From contig CAZXBB010000192.1 of NCBI GenBank assembly GCA_964638815.1, forward strand, positions 1 through 13,491: 13,491 nt of DNA, written 5' to 3'. The position numbers were made by a program, and so were the translations under genes. The number at the start of each line of letters is the position of its first letter. Within the stretch, counting starts at the first letter, position 1. Positions 1 to 6,168 of this stretch are shown in pieces. This DNA is from CAZXBB01 sp964638815. Lineage in GTDB: Bacteria; Planctomycetota; Phycisphaerae; Phycisphaerales; SM1A02. The notes beneath the pieces were generated by a model. That model did no database searches. It was given only the letters and a program-made list of their open reading frames with translations, and was not told the DNA's origin.

Positions 1-123
1 CAGGTCATCAACGAGTGGCTCGACGCCCACCCCCAGTACGAGGTGAAGTTCGTGACGTCCACGGTGGGGACGCTGACGGGGAAGCTCAAGGAGCCGAACC
101 TGATCTGCCAGGTGTGGGTCTAG
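1..123 (+). CDS. C-terminal end of an unidentified protein (cut by window edge)
   Basis: Forty codons are open in frame 1 from the first base and end at TAG (121-123). The segment has an amphipathic start (VINEWLDAHP), a beta-like stretch (YEVKFVTST) and a hydrophobic end (LICQVWV). This helix-strand-strand pattern resembles the end of a small alpha/beta domain of the kind seen in many short bacterial hypothetical proteins, but I do not recognise the family. Codon use is typical of high-GC coding DNA (G/C at most third positions), so I think it is real. The stop codon is the first three bases of the inverted-repeat element at 121-358, so the original C-terminus may have been altered by an insertion. 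The start lies outside the window. Confidence 0.6.
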   Translation, partial: QVINEWLDAHPQYEVKFVTSTVGTLTGKLKEPNLICQVWV

Positions 124-358
124 CCGGCATTATGCATGAACCGGGTCGTCCAGCGGGCGATCCAATCGCGTGAGCGCTCGTTCGAGCCTCGACGTATCGA
201 GAGGATATGCCATCGGCCGGGCCCGAACGCTCACGCGATCGGCTTGCCGCGCTGGTTTGCGCGGCGCACGCCTTGGTGAGCCCCGACGTCGGCCTCGCGT
301 CCTGAACAGGTCGTCGTTTCGACCACCCACCGACCCGCTTCATGCATAATGCGGGCTA
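121..358. mobile_element. MITE-like element with 28-bp terminal inverted repeats
   Basis: The left end (121-148) and the reverse complement of the right end (331-358) agree at 26 of 28 bases; both begin TAG and share the core GCATTATGCATGAA. An inner perfect 12-bp inverted repeat, ATCGCGTGAGCG (165-176) with CGCTCACGCGAT (228-239), sits within, so much of the 238 bp can fold back on itself. No transposase is encoded and no open frame inside looks like a protein. TA occurs at both outer ends (121-122 and 357-358), as expected for TA-target elements related to IS630/mariner. GGGTC at 116-120 and 361-365 is an alternative target duplication. Classing it as a non-autonomous element is inference; it could also be a large structured repeat. 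Confidence 0.55.
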
Positions 359-368
359 GCGGGTCGGA

Positions 369-533
369 ACCACAAGCGTGGCGTCGTCGTTGTGGTGCAG
401 GCGCCCTCGCCTGCACCGGGCGGGGGTGTGGGTTCGAGTGCAGGCGGGGTCGCCTGCACCACAAGCGTGGCGTCGTCGTTGTGGTGCAGGCGCCCTCGCC
501 TGCACCGGGCGCGGGTGTGGGTCCGAGTGCAGG
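369..533. repeat. 89-bp tandem repeat, about 1.9 units, with strong hairpins
   Basis: The sequence starting ACCACAAGCGTGGCGTCGTC at 369 recurs at 458, giving a period of 89 bp; the second copy fades near 533. Each unit has a perfect 10-bp stem, GGTGCAGGCG and CGCCTGCACC, around CCCT (394-417 and 483-506). A third hairpin with loop GGGT lies between them (438-459). TTGTGGTGCAGGCG (390-403 and 479-492) is the exact reverse complement of CGCCTGCACCACAA (451-464), so the middle arm can pair with either neighbour. No convincing protein is encoded on either strand. It looks like a REP/BIME-type interspersed repeat, though whether it is dispersed in the genome cannot be seen here. Confidence 0.75.
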
Positions 534-601
534 GGTCGGAACGTCGAAGTGTGAGCTGCAGGACGCAGTGTCGCCGCGTGACGGCCAAAGGCGCGACCCC
601 T

Positions 602-664
602 CCGGACGTCCATCACACCCCCAGCGCGCACTGCCCCAAACGTCCGTCACACCTCCATCGCGCA
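602..664. repeat. First pair of 34-bp-spaced degenerate repeats
   Basis: Two 29-bp copies (602-630 and 636-664) begin 34 bp apart and share a core close to ACGTCCRTCACACC followed by CCAKCGCGCA. The same unit returns as a second pair at 902-964. No coding sense is apparent on either strand, although the minus strand stays open by chance because of its base composition. Confidence 0.6.
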
Positions 665-901
665 GCACATGCGTGGCCGCGTGCATGATGCTTCGGGGAT
701 TCGAACGTGGAGTCGCATTGGCACTTGGATTCTGAATTCGCACTCGAGCCGGGAATACCCAATTGGAGAATGGGCGAACAGCGCATTCGAATTCACTCGG
801 GGGGGAACAGGGGCCGCACCTTGGTTTGTCGTTAGCGGGCCAGATGCCCAAAGGAGCCGCAGGCAGTTCAGACGCAGCCCCCCGAACGTTCGAAAGACCA
901 C
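665..901. other. Gene-free stretch between repeat pairs, partly AT-richer
   Basis: No recognisable gene is present. About 700-800 is visibly less GC-rich than the rest of the window, with several GAATTC and ATTC-type words (for example near 730 and 789), and lacks the third-position GC bias of neighbouring genes. CCGAACGTTCG at 882-892 contains the palindrome GAACGTTC and recurs at 936-946 inside the last 34-bp-spaced repeat. The open frames that cross it in several phases have no domain-like content. It may be the remnant of a mobile or repeated sequence. Confidence 0.45.
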
Positions 902-964
902 CGCACCACGTGTTACACCCCCATCGCGCACGGCCCCGAACGTTCGTTACACCCCCATCGCGCA
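902..964. repeat. Second pair of 34-bp-spaced repeats next to rmuC
   Basis: Copies at 902-930 and 936-964 share TTACACCCCCATCGCGCACGG across their ends and again begin 34 bp apart. They are more alike than the first pair at 602-664. The last copy finishes five bases before the rmuC stop codon, so the array occupies the 3' flank of rmuC where a terminator would be expected. Confidence 0.65.
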
Positions 965-969
965 CGGCC

Positions 970-2355
970 TCAACGCCCGGCGCTCTCGCCGGCTTCGTCC
1001 GGTTCGCCGACGAGCTCCGCGGCCGTGAAGGTGCGCGTCTCGATCCTGACGAGCGGCGGCGGCTCGATCTGCGGCTGGTTCGTCGCGTGCAGATCACGCA
1101 GCTTCCGCGCCTTCGGCAGGAGGGTGCGCTCGAGCGAGCCGACCGCGTTGTCGTATGCGTCACCCGCTCTGTCGAGGCCCTTTCCGACGGTCGCGAGGTG
1201 CTCCGCGAACTTCGCGACGCACCGGTAGAGCTGATCGCCGACCTTCGCGATCGCGCGGGCGTTGTCGGCGATCGCTTCCTGCTGCCATCCGTAGGCGACG
1301 GCGTGCAGCAGTGCGACGAGCAGCGTCGGCGTCGCGATGAGCACGTGCTGCTTCATCGCCTCCGCGTGCAGGTCCGGTTTCGCGTCGAGCGCCGCCACGA
1401 GTGCGGACTCGAGCGGCATGAACATCACGACGAGCCGCGGCGTGCGCTCGAACTGCTCCCAGTACCGGCGCTGCGCGAGACGCTTGAAGTGACGCTCTAC
1501 CTGCTCCGCGTGCCGGCGGAGGTCCGCGTTGCGATCCGCGTCCGGCTGGATCGCGTCGAGGTAGGCGTCGAGCGCGACCTTCGCGTCGACGACGATCACG
1601 CCGCCGCCCGGCATCCGGACGATCATGTCGGGCCGGTCGCGTGTCTCCGGGTCGTCCGTCGCCGGCTGCTCGTGGAAGTCGCAGTGACGGCTCATGCCCG
1701 CGAGCTCGACGACGTTGCGGAGCTGCATCTCGCCCCATCGGCCGCGCTGCTCGGGTCGGCGGAGCGCGGTGACGAGGCGTCCGGTCTCCGCCCGCAGCTC
1801 GCCGTGCGACGAGGCGATCTGCCGGATCTGCTCGTTCAGGCTCGTGTACGCGACCTCGCGTCGCTTCTCGAGCTCGGTGACGGCGACCGTCTGCTTCTCC
1901 AGCAGCTCGCGGATCGGCCGCACCATGCTCTCGATCGTCTGCTTTCCCCGCTCGGCGTCGCCCTTCGCCTCGATCATGAGCCCCTCGAAGGTCTTCGTCG
2001 CCAGGGCGAGGAACTGCTTCGAGTTGGCCTCGAGCGCCTCGCTTCCGGTCGCGAGGAACGACTCCCTGAGTCGCGTCTCGGCGCGCTCCAGCGTGTCGAT
2101 GCGCTCCGCCGACGCGGCGAGGCGACGCTCGGCCTCTTCACGCCGCGTCTGCACCGCGGCGAGCTCGGCCCGTACGCGGTCGATGTCGGCGCCGCGCTCC
2201 GCGAGCTGCCGGTCGAGCATCGCGGCGCGCGTGCGGGCGTCGGCGCGATCGATCTCGACGACGCGACGCCGGGCGGCGAGCAGGAGGGCCGTCACCGCGG
2301 CGCCGAGGGCGCCGCCGATGACGAGGGCCAGGATTCCGAGAGTCCATTCGGGCAT
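970..2355 (-). CDS. rmuC: DNA recombination protein RmuC
   Basis: RmuC proteins are membrane-tethered, coiled-coil proteins with a nuclease-like core; in E. coli loss of RmuC raises inversion rates at short inverted repeats. This 461-residue protein has the standard plan: one N-terminal membrane helix (about 7-29), a long charged helical region likely to be coiled coil (about 30-150), then the RmuC domain with the hallmark GRWGEMQL near residue 205, followed by the conserved core ending near 420. Length is normal for the family. The ATG at 2353-2355 directly precedes the membrane helix and fits; only a weak GCAGG lies just upstream. It is the last gene of the minus-strand cluster, 95 bp after murJ, and its 3' flank is filled by direct repeats. 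Identification is firm; its role in this organism is inferred. Confidence 0.93.
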   Translation of the reverse strand: MPEWTLGILALVIGGALGAAVTALLLAARRRVVEIDRADARTRAAMLDRQLAERGADIDRVRAELAAVQTRREEAERRLAASAERIDTLERAETRLRESFLATGSEALEANSKQFLALATKTFEGLMIEAKGDAERGKQTIESMVRPIRELLEKQTVAVTELEKRREVAYTSLNEQIRQIASSHGELRAETGRLVTALRRPEQRGRWGEMQLRNVVELAGMSRHCDFHEQPATDDPETRDRPDMIVRMPGGGVIVVDAKVALDAYLDAIQPDADRNADLRRHAEQVERHFKRLAQRRYWEQFERTPRLVVMFMPLESALVAALDAKPDLHAEAMKQHVLIATPTLLVALLHAVAYGWQQEAIADNARAIAKVGDQLYRCVAKFAEHLATVGKGLDRAGDAYDNAVGSLERTLLPKARKLRDLHATNQPQIEPPPLVRIETRTFTAAELVGEPDEAGESAGR

Positions 2356-2450
2356 CCTGCGAAGATCATAGCGGTCGAATCACGGATCGTGCCGCCGCGT
2401 GTCCGGTTGACGACTCGACAATTGATCCGTCGCGATCGCCGGCAGGCGAT

Positions 2451-4019
2451 TCAGGCGTCCCGGCCCGCGGCCCACCTCAGCTCCGGCATGCGAAGCGACA
2501 GCGCCGCCGAGACATACACCGCCCCACCCAGCGTCACGAGGCCGACCAGCGTGATCAACGCCCCCGACCACGTCGCGGCCTGCGGCAGGAACGAGCACGC
2601 CGCGAGCAGGCACGCCGTCATCGCCGCGGTCGCCGCGGCCGACCGGAGCCAGCTCGCGCGCACGGTCCCGTCGATGATCGGCCCCAGCCGCCGCCGCAGC
2701 AGCACCGCGAGCGACACCACCTGGATCACGGAGCAGGTTGCCGTGGACCACGCCAGCCCCGACTCGCGCAGCGGCGTCCAGATGAGCGTGCAGTTCAGCG
2801 TGAGGTTCAGCGCGACGACGGCGATCGCGACCTTCACCGGCGCTGCCGACTCGCCGCGCGCGTAGAACGCGCGCGTGAGGATGTGCATCATCGAGTACGC
2901 CCAGACGGCGGGGGCGTAGCCGAGCAGGATGCGTCCGACGCGCGCCGAGTCGTCGGCGGTGAAGCTGCCGCCTTCGAACACGACGACCGTCAGCGGCTGC
3001 CGGACCAGGACGAGACCCAGGCTCGCCGGCAGCCCGATGAAGATGACCAGACGCAGCCCGCGTCGCACCGTGTCGAGGAAGGCTGCATCGTCGTTCGCCA
3101 CCCGTGCGAGCGCCGGGAAGATCGCGGTGGCGACCGCGATGCCGAAGACGCCCAGCGGAAACTGGTAGAGCCGCTGTGCGTAGCTCACCGCCGCCATCGC
3201 CCCCGTCCCGAGCGGGTAGTCGATTCCCGCGATGGTCGGCCCCACCGACGTCGGGTAGCTGGCGATGAGGCCATCGAAGAACGTGTTGAACTGGAGCACG
3301 CCGAGCCCGAGGATCATCGGCATCGCCTGCCGGAGGACGCCGAGCGCCGGCCCCCGCGCCGCGCCACGCTCGCGCGTCCACCACGGTCTCTCCCGCAACG
3401 CGAAGAGCGACCAGCCGACCTGGAGCACGCCCGCGACGAGGACGGCGGCCGCCACCGCGCCGATGTGCACGATTCGCCCGCGCTGCGGATCGTCCGCCGC
3501 TGCGCCGAGCAGCCACGGCGTGCCGAGCGTCGCCGCGATCATGCACAGGTTGAGCACGATCGGCGCCGCCGCCGTCGGTCCGAACCGGCCACGCACCTGG
3601 AGCATCGCGCCGAGGAACGCGACGGTGCACACCATCGGCATGTACGGCAGCATGATCATCAGCAGCAGCACGGCGACGTTCGAATGGTCGTCCGCCGCCG
3701 ACACGAAGAAGAGAGCGATCTCGCCCGCGAGCACCGCCAGGCCGAGACCCGTGACCAGCCAGGCGACGAGCATCGACGCGAGCTGGCGGGCCGTCGCGGG
3801 ATCGTCCGCGTCCAGACGCGTGAACGCGGGCAGGAACGCCGCGGTCAGCGCGCCTTCGCCGAAGAGCCGCCGAAAAAGGTTCGGGATCATGAACGCGAAG
3901 AGGAACGCATCCATGACGACGCTCGTCCCGAACACCCGGCTGAACGACGCGTCCCGCGCCAGGCCGGTGAGCCGGCTTGCGATCGTGAGCAGCGAGACGG
4001 TGCGCGCGTGCCGGAACAT
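2451..4019 (-). CDS. murJ: Lipid II flippase MurJ
   Basis: MurJ moves lipid II from the inner to the outer face of the cytoplasmic membrane for peptidoglycan synthesis (MOP/MATE-like fold, about 14 membrane helices). The 522-residue product is of normal length and strongly hydrophobic throughout. The N-terminal signature is clear: SRLTGLARD, MDAFLFAF, PNLFRRLFGEGA. Arg16, Arg22, Asp37 and Arg50 line up by spacing with the functionally important E. coli Arg18, Arg24, Asp39 and Arg52. Later family segments such as GRFGPTAAAPIVLN and YPLGTGAMAAVSYAQRLYQ are also present. The ATG at 4017-4019 gives the expected start; the leader upstream is C-rich on the coding strand and has no Shine-Dalgarno sequence. 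It lies between the vanZ-like gene (101 bp upstream) and rmuC. Its presence implies murein synthesis. Confidence 0.95.
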   Translation of the reverse strand: MFRHARTVSLLTIASRLTGLARDASFSRVFGTSVVMDAFLFAFMIPNLFRRLFGEGALTAAFLPAFTRLDADDPATARQLASMLVAWLVTGLGLAVLAGEIALFFVSAADDHSNVAVLLLMIMLPYMPMVCTVAFLGAMLQVRGRFGPTAAAPIVLNLCMIAATLGTPWLLGAAADDPQRGRIVHIGAVAAAVLVAGVLQVGWSLFALRERPWWTRERGAARGPALGVLRQAMPMILGLGVLQFNTFFDGLIASYPTSVGPTIAGIDYPLGTGAMAAVSYAQRLYQFPLGVFGIAVATAIFPALARVANDDAAFLDTVRRGLRLVIFIGLPASLGLVLVRQPLTVVVFEGGSFTADDSARVGRILLGYAPAVWAYSMMHILTRAFYARGESAAPVKVAIAVVALNLTLNCTLIWTPLRESGLAWSTATCSVIQVVSLAVLLRRRLGPIIDGTVRASWLRSAAATAAMTACLLAACSFLPQAATWSGALITLVGLVTLGGAVYVSAALSLRMPELRWAAGRDA

Positions 4020-4024
4020 GGGGG

Positions 4025-4103
4025 GGAGGATAGCGAGCGGGGAGGATAGCGACGAAGCGATCGGGCGATCGGACGATGGAGCGACGGAGCGATGGAGCGA
4101 CGA
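4025..4103. repeat. Short 16-bp and 8-bp tandem repeats in murJ leader
   Basis: GGAGGATAGCGA at 4025-4036 is repeated at 4041-4052 (period 16). From 4074 to about 4103 the octamer CGAYGGAG repeats about 3.5 times (starts 4074, 4082, 4090, 4098). The whole gap between the vanZ-like stop and the murJ start is built from these units. No other element is visible in it. Confidence 0.6.
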
Positions 4104-4120
4104 ATGAACAGGGCGACGGA

Positions 4121-5206
4121 CTACGTGTCGATGCGCGAACGCGAGCCCTCCGCCCCCTCGTCGCCTTCCCGCCTCGCTGCCGCGGCCCGGTGCCAGCCGG
4201 TGAACAGGAAGCCCGCCACAAGCAGGCCACCGATCACGAGCGTGCGGGCGAGCCGCGGCGGGATCGCCTCGACGAGACGCGCGATGCGGGCGGTGGCGGT
4301 CGGCGCAGGATCCGCGTCGAGGAGCATCGCGACGGCCTGCGCGGCGACGCCGAAGGCGAGGGCCGCGACCGCAATCGCGCCCGCGAGCCTGGCGAGCGGG
4401 GCCGCGAACGAACGCCAGCGGAGCGGCGCCCGCTCAGGCAACGTCCATTGCCCGGCGTCGAGCGGCGATCCGCAGCGTTGACAGCGTCCGCCCGCGGCGT
4501 CGCCGCGCGCGCGGTCGGCGTTCGGCGCGCCGCAGGCGAAGCAGCGTCGCGTGTCCGCGACCGCCCTCACGCCCCGGCGCCACAGCACCAGCGTCGCGAC
4601 GATTCCCGCGACGCTCACCACCACCGCCGTGCCGCGGATGAACGCCGCCGTCACCGCCGGCTCCGTGAGGGGCCACGCCACCGCGATCGCGGCGATGCCC
4701 GCGGCGACGATGCCCGACAGCAGCCCCCAGGCGCGCCCGCGCGAAAACGCATGATCGAATCCGTACGCCCGCAGGGCGTATGCCCGCCGTTCACGCCCGC
4801 CGCCCACGCGGCGGATCGACCAGAGGAACGCCGCAGCGACCGCGACCCCGAGCACGTCCGCCGTGATGTCGTCCGGCGAGACGGTGCGTCCCAGCCCCGG
4901 AATGCCCTGCGTGAACTCGTCCACGATCGCCCACGCGAGCACGAGCATCGCCGCGGCGGGCCACATCCGCACCCAGCGCGCGCGCCACAGGAGGAACGTG
5001 AGCCCCGCGAACGCGAACATGTGGATCGTCTTGTCGGTGGCCGGGATCTCCGCACCGAAACGCAGGCGCGGCCAGTGCGTGCCCGTCGTCATCGCCAGCA
5101 GGTAGACGAGGAACGCGATGCGCCAGGGCCGGGCGAGCGCGCGGGCGTGGCTGGCGATCTCCGGGGACGGCGTCTCAGCGGGTCTCGACGTTGCCAGGCT
5201 GCTCAA
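4121..5206 (-). CDS. VanZ-family membrane protein with C-terminal zinc ribbon
   Basis: Numbered from the proposed TTG at 5204-5206 (361 residues). The N-terminal half is a VanZ-like domain: a membrane helix at about 29-42, then TDKTIHMFAFAGL (57-69), a further helix, DEFTQG (96-101), GRTVSPDDITADVLG (106-120). VanZ lends teicoplanin resistance in Enterococcus, but most VanZ-like proteins have no assigned function. Further membrane helices (about 160-178 and 190-209) lead to four cysteines, CFAC (222-225) and CQRC (242-245), a likely zinc ribbon, followed by two more hydrophobic segments (about 267-288 and 315-332). The start is uncertain: the first ATG falls inside the first helix, so an upstream start is needed. 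TTG at 5206 overlaps the parA end by 32 bp and suggests translational coupling. The longer open frame to 5473 is parA read in another phase. Confidence 0.75.
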   Translation of the reverse strand: MSSLATSRPAETPSPEIASHARALARPWRIAFLVYLLAMTTGTHWPRLRFGAEIPATDKTIHMFAFAGLTFLLWRARWVRMWPAAAMLVLAWAIVDEFTQGIPGLGRTVSPDDITADVLGVAVAAAFLWSIRRVGGGRERRAYALRAYGFDHAFSRGRAWGLLSGIVAAGIAAIAVAWPLTEPAVTAAFIRGTAVVVSVAGIVATLVLWRRGVRAVADTRRCFACGAPNADRARGDAAGGRCQRCGSPLDAGQWTLPERAPLRWRSFAAPLARLAGAIAVAALAFGVAAQAVAMLLDADPAPTATARIARLVEAIPPRLARTLVIGGLLVAGFLFTGWHRAAAARREGDEGAEGSRSRIDT

Positions 5207-6131
5207 CGGGCGGGCTCGCGCTCGGACTCGTGATCGACTTCGGCTCGATGGTGATCGTCGGTACGGCGGCGGGCGCGGGCCGGTTCGAATCGGGTCCGGC
5301 CTTGAGCAGATGCTCGGCGAGCTTCCGATAGTCGAGCGCGCCGCGGCACCACGGCGCGTAGTCGAAGATCGTCTGCCCGAAGCTGGGGGCCTCGGCGAGC
5401 TTGATGTCCCGGCGGATGGGCGGCCGCAGGACGCGGCAGTCGCGCCACGGGACGTCCTCGGTGCGGGCGGCACGGAAGAACTCGTCGAGGTCCGCGACGA
5501 TCTCGCGGGCGAGCGTCGTCTGCCCCTCGTGCATGCACAGGATGATCCCCGAGACGCGGAGGCGAGGGTTGACCGACTGCCCGACGAGACCGACGGTTTC
5601 GAGCAGCCGTCCGACGCCCTGGAGCGCGAGGAAGTGCGCCTGCATCGGCACGACGATCTCCGTCGCGCACGTCAGCGCGTTGAGCGTCAGCAGGCCGAGG
5701 CTCGGCGGGCAGTCGATGATGACGAGGTCGTAGCGATCGACGATCGGCGCGAGCTTGCGCTTGAGCACACTTTCTCGCTCCGCGACGGTCGTGAGCTCCG
5801 TCTCCGCGCCGGCCAGGTCGACTTCGGCGAGCAGCGTGTCGAGGTTCGGGCGCGCCCCCTCGATGACGGCTTCCTCGGCGGCGCGCTCCGGGTCGATGAG
5901 CACGTCGTACACCGTGTGTGCGATCTGCGCGGCGTCGATGCCGAGGTGCAGCGTAAGATGCGCCTGCGGATCGAGATCGACGAGGCAGACGCGTTTCCCC
6001 AATTGCGCGATCGCGGCCCCGAGGTTGACGGCGCTCGTCGTCTTGCCGACGCCGCCTTTCTGGTTGAGCATCGCGATGATGCGGGTCCGACGGGGCATCC
6101 TGCCGACCTGGTCGCCTTCCGTGGTGCTCAT
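5175..6131 (-). CDS. parA: ParA/Soj-type chromosome partitioning ATPase
   Basis: ParA ATPases bind DNA and, with ParB at parS sites, move chromosome origins apart. The 318-residue product has the deviant Walker A motif KGGVGKTT at 25-32, the LVDLDPQAH segment shortly after (Walker A'), and Walker B as DLVIIDCPPSLG, followed by the usual ALQGVGRLLE and RRDIKLAEAPSFGQ stretches. A Pro/Ser/Thr-rich tail of about 40 residues follows the domain. ATG at 6129-6131 (MSTTEGD) is chosen because upstream codons run into recO; an internal ATG at 6096-6098 (MPRRTR) is also possible and gives 307 residues. No ParB gene is beside it, so a MinD- or ParA-like orphan role cannot be excluded, but similarity to Soj is strong. 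It starts 37 bp from divergent recO and heads the minus-strand cluster. Confidence 0.9.
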   Translation of the reverse strand: MSTTEGDQVGRMPRRTRIIAMLNQKGGVGKTTSAVNLGAAIAQLGKRVCLVDLDPQAHLTLHLGIDAAQIAHTVYDVLIDPERAAEEAVIEGARPNLDTLLAEVDLAGAETELTTVAERESVLKRKLAPIVDRYDLVIIDCPPSLGLLTLNALTCATEIVVPMQAHFLALQGVGRLLETVGLVGQSVNPRLRVSGIILCMHEGQTTLAREIVADLDEFFRAARTEDVPWRDCRVLRPPIRRDIKLAEAPSFGQTIFDYAPWCRGALDYRKLAEHLLKAGPDSNRPAPAAVPTITIEPKSITSPSASPPVEQPGNVETR

Positions 6132-6137
6132 GGATTG

Positions 6138-6143
6138 AGTATA
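6138..6143 (-). promoter_or_regulatory. Possible -10 box for parA (leaderless start)
   Basis: On the minus strand TATACT is followed by six bases and then the parA ATG at 6131, which would place the transcript start at or next to the start codon. No Shine-Dalgarno sequence precedes the ATG. A clear -35 box is not seen at 16-18 bp spacing. On the plus strand the same bases read TATACC, which could serve recO. Tentative. Confidence 0.3.
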
Positions 6144-6168
6144 CCGAAAGACTGCCGGCCCGATTCCC

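Noticed and set aside
667..700. Second copy of the element end (GCATGATGC similar to GCATTATGCATGAA)
   Set aside because: Too short and too diverged to separate from chance, and no matching opposite end was found.
602..964. CRISPR array
   Set aside because: Only two pairs of degenerate units exist with five-base gaps between copies, no regular spacers and no cas genes.
231..1163. Minus-strand open frame through the repeat region
   Set aside because: It spans the inverted-repeat element, the 89-bp repeats and the 34-bp-spaced repeats and overlaps the rmuC end; its repeated peptide words only mirror the DNA repeats.
763..2865. Open frame of 700 codons on the plus strand across rmuC
   Set aside because: It is antisense to rmuC and murJ, has an Arg/Glu/Asp/Val-rich composition typical of a mirror frame in high-GC DNA, and shows no domain.
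2380..4230. 616-codon minus-strand frame over murJ
   Set aside because: It is a frame-shifted shadow of murJ, rich in Arg/Gly/Ala, while murJ itself is unmistakable in the other frame.
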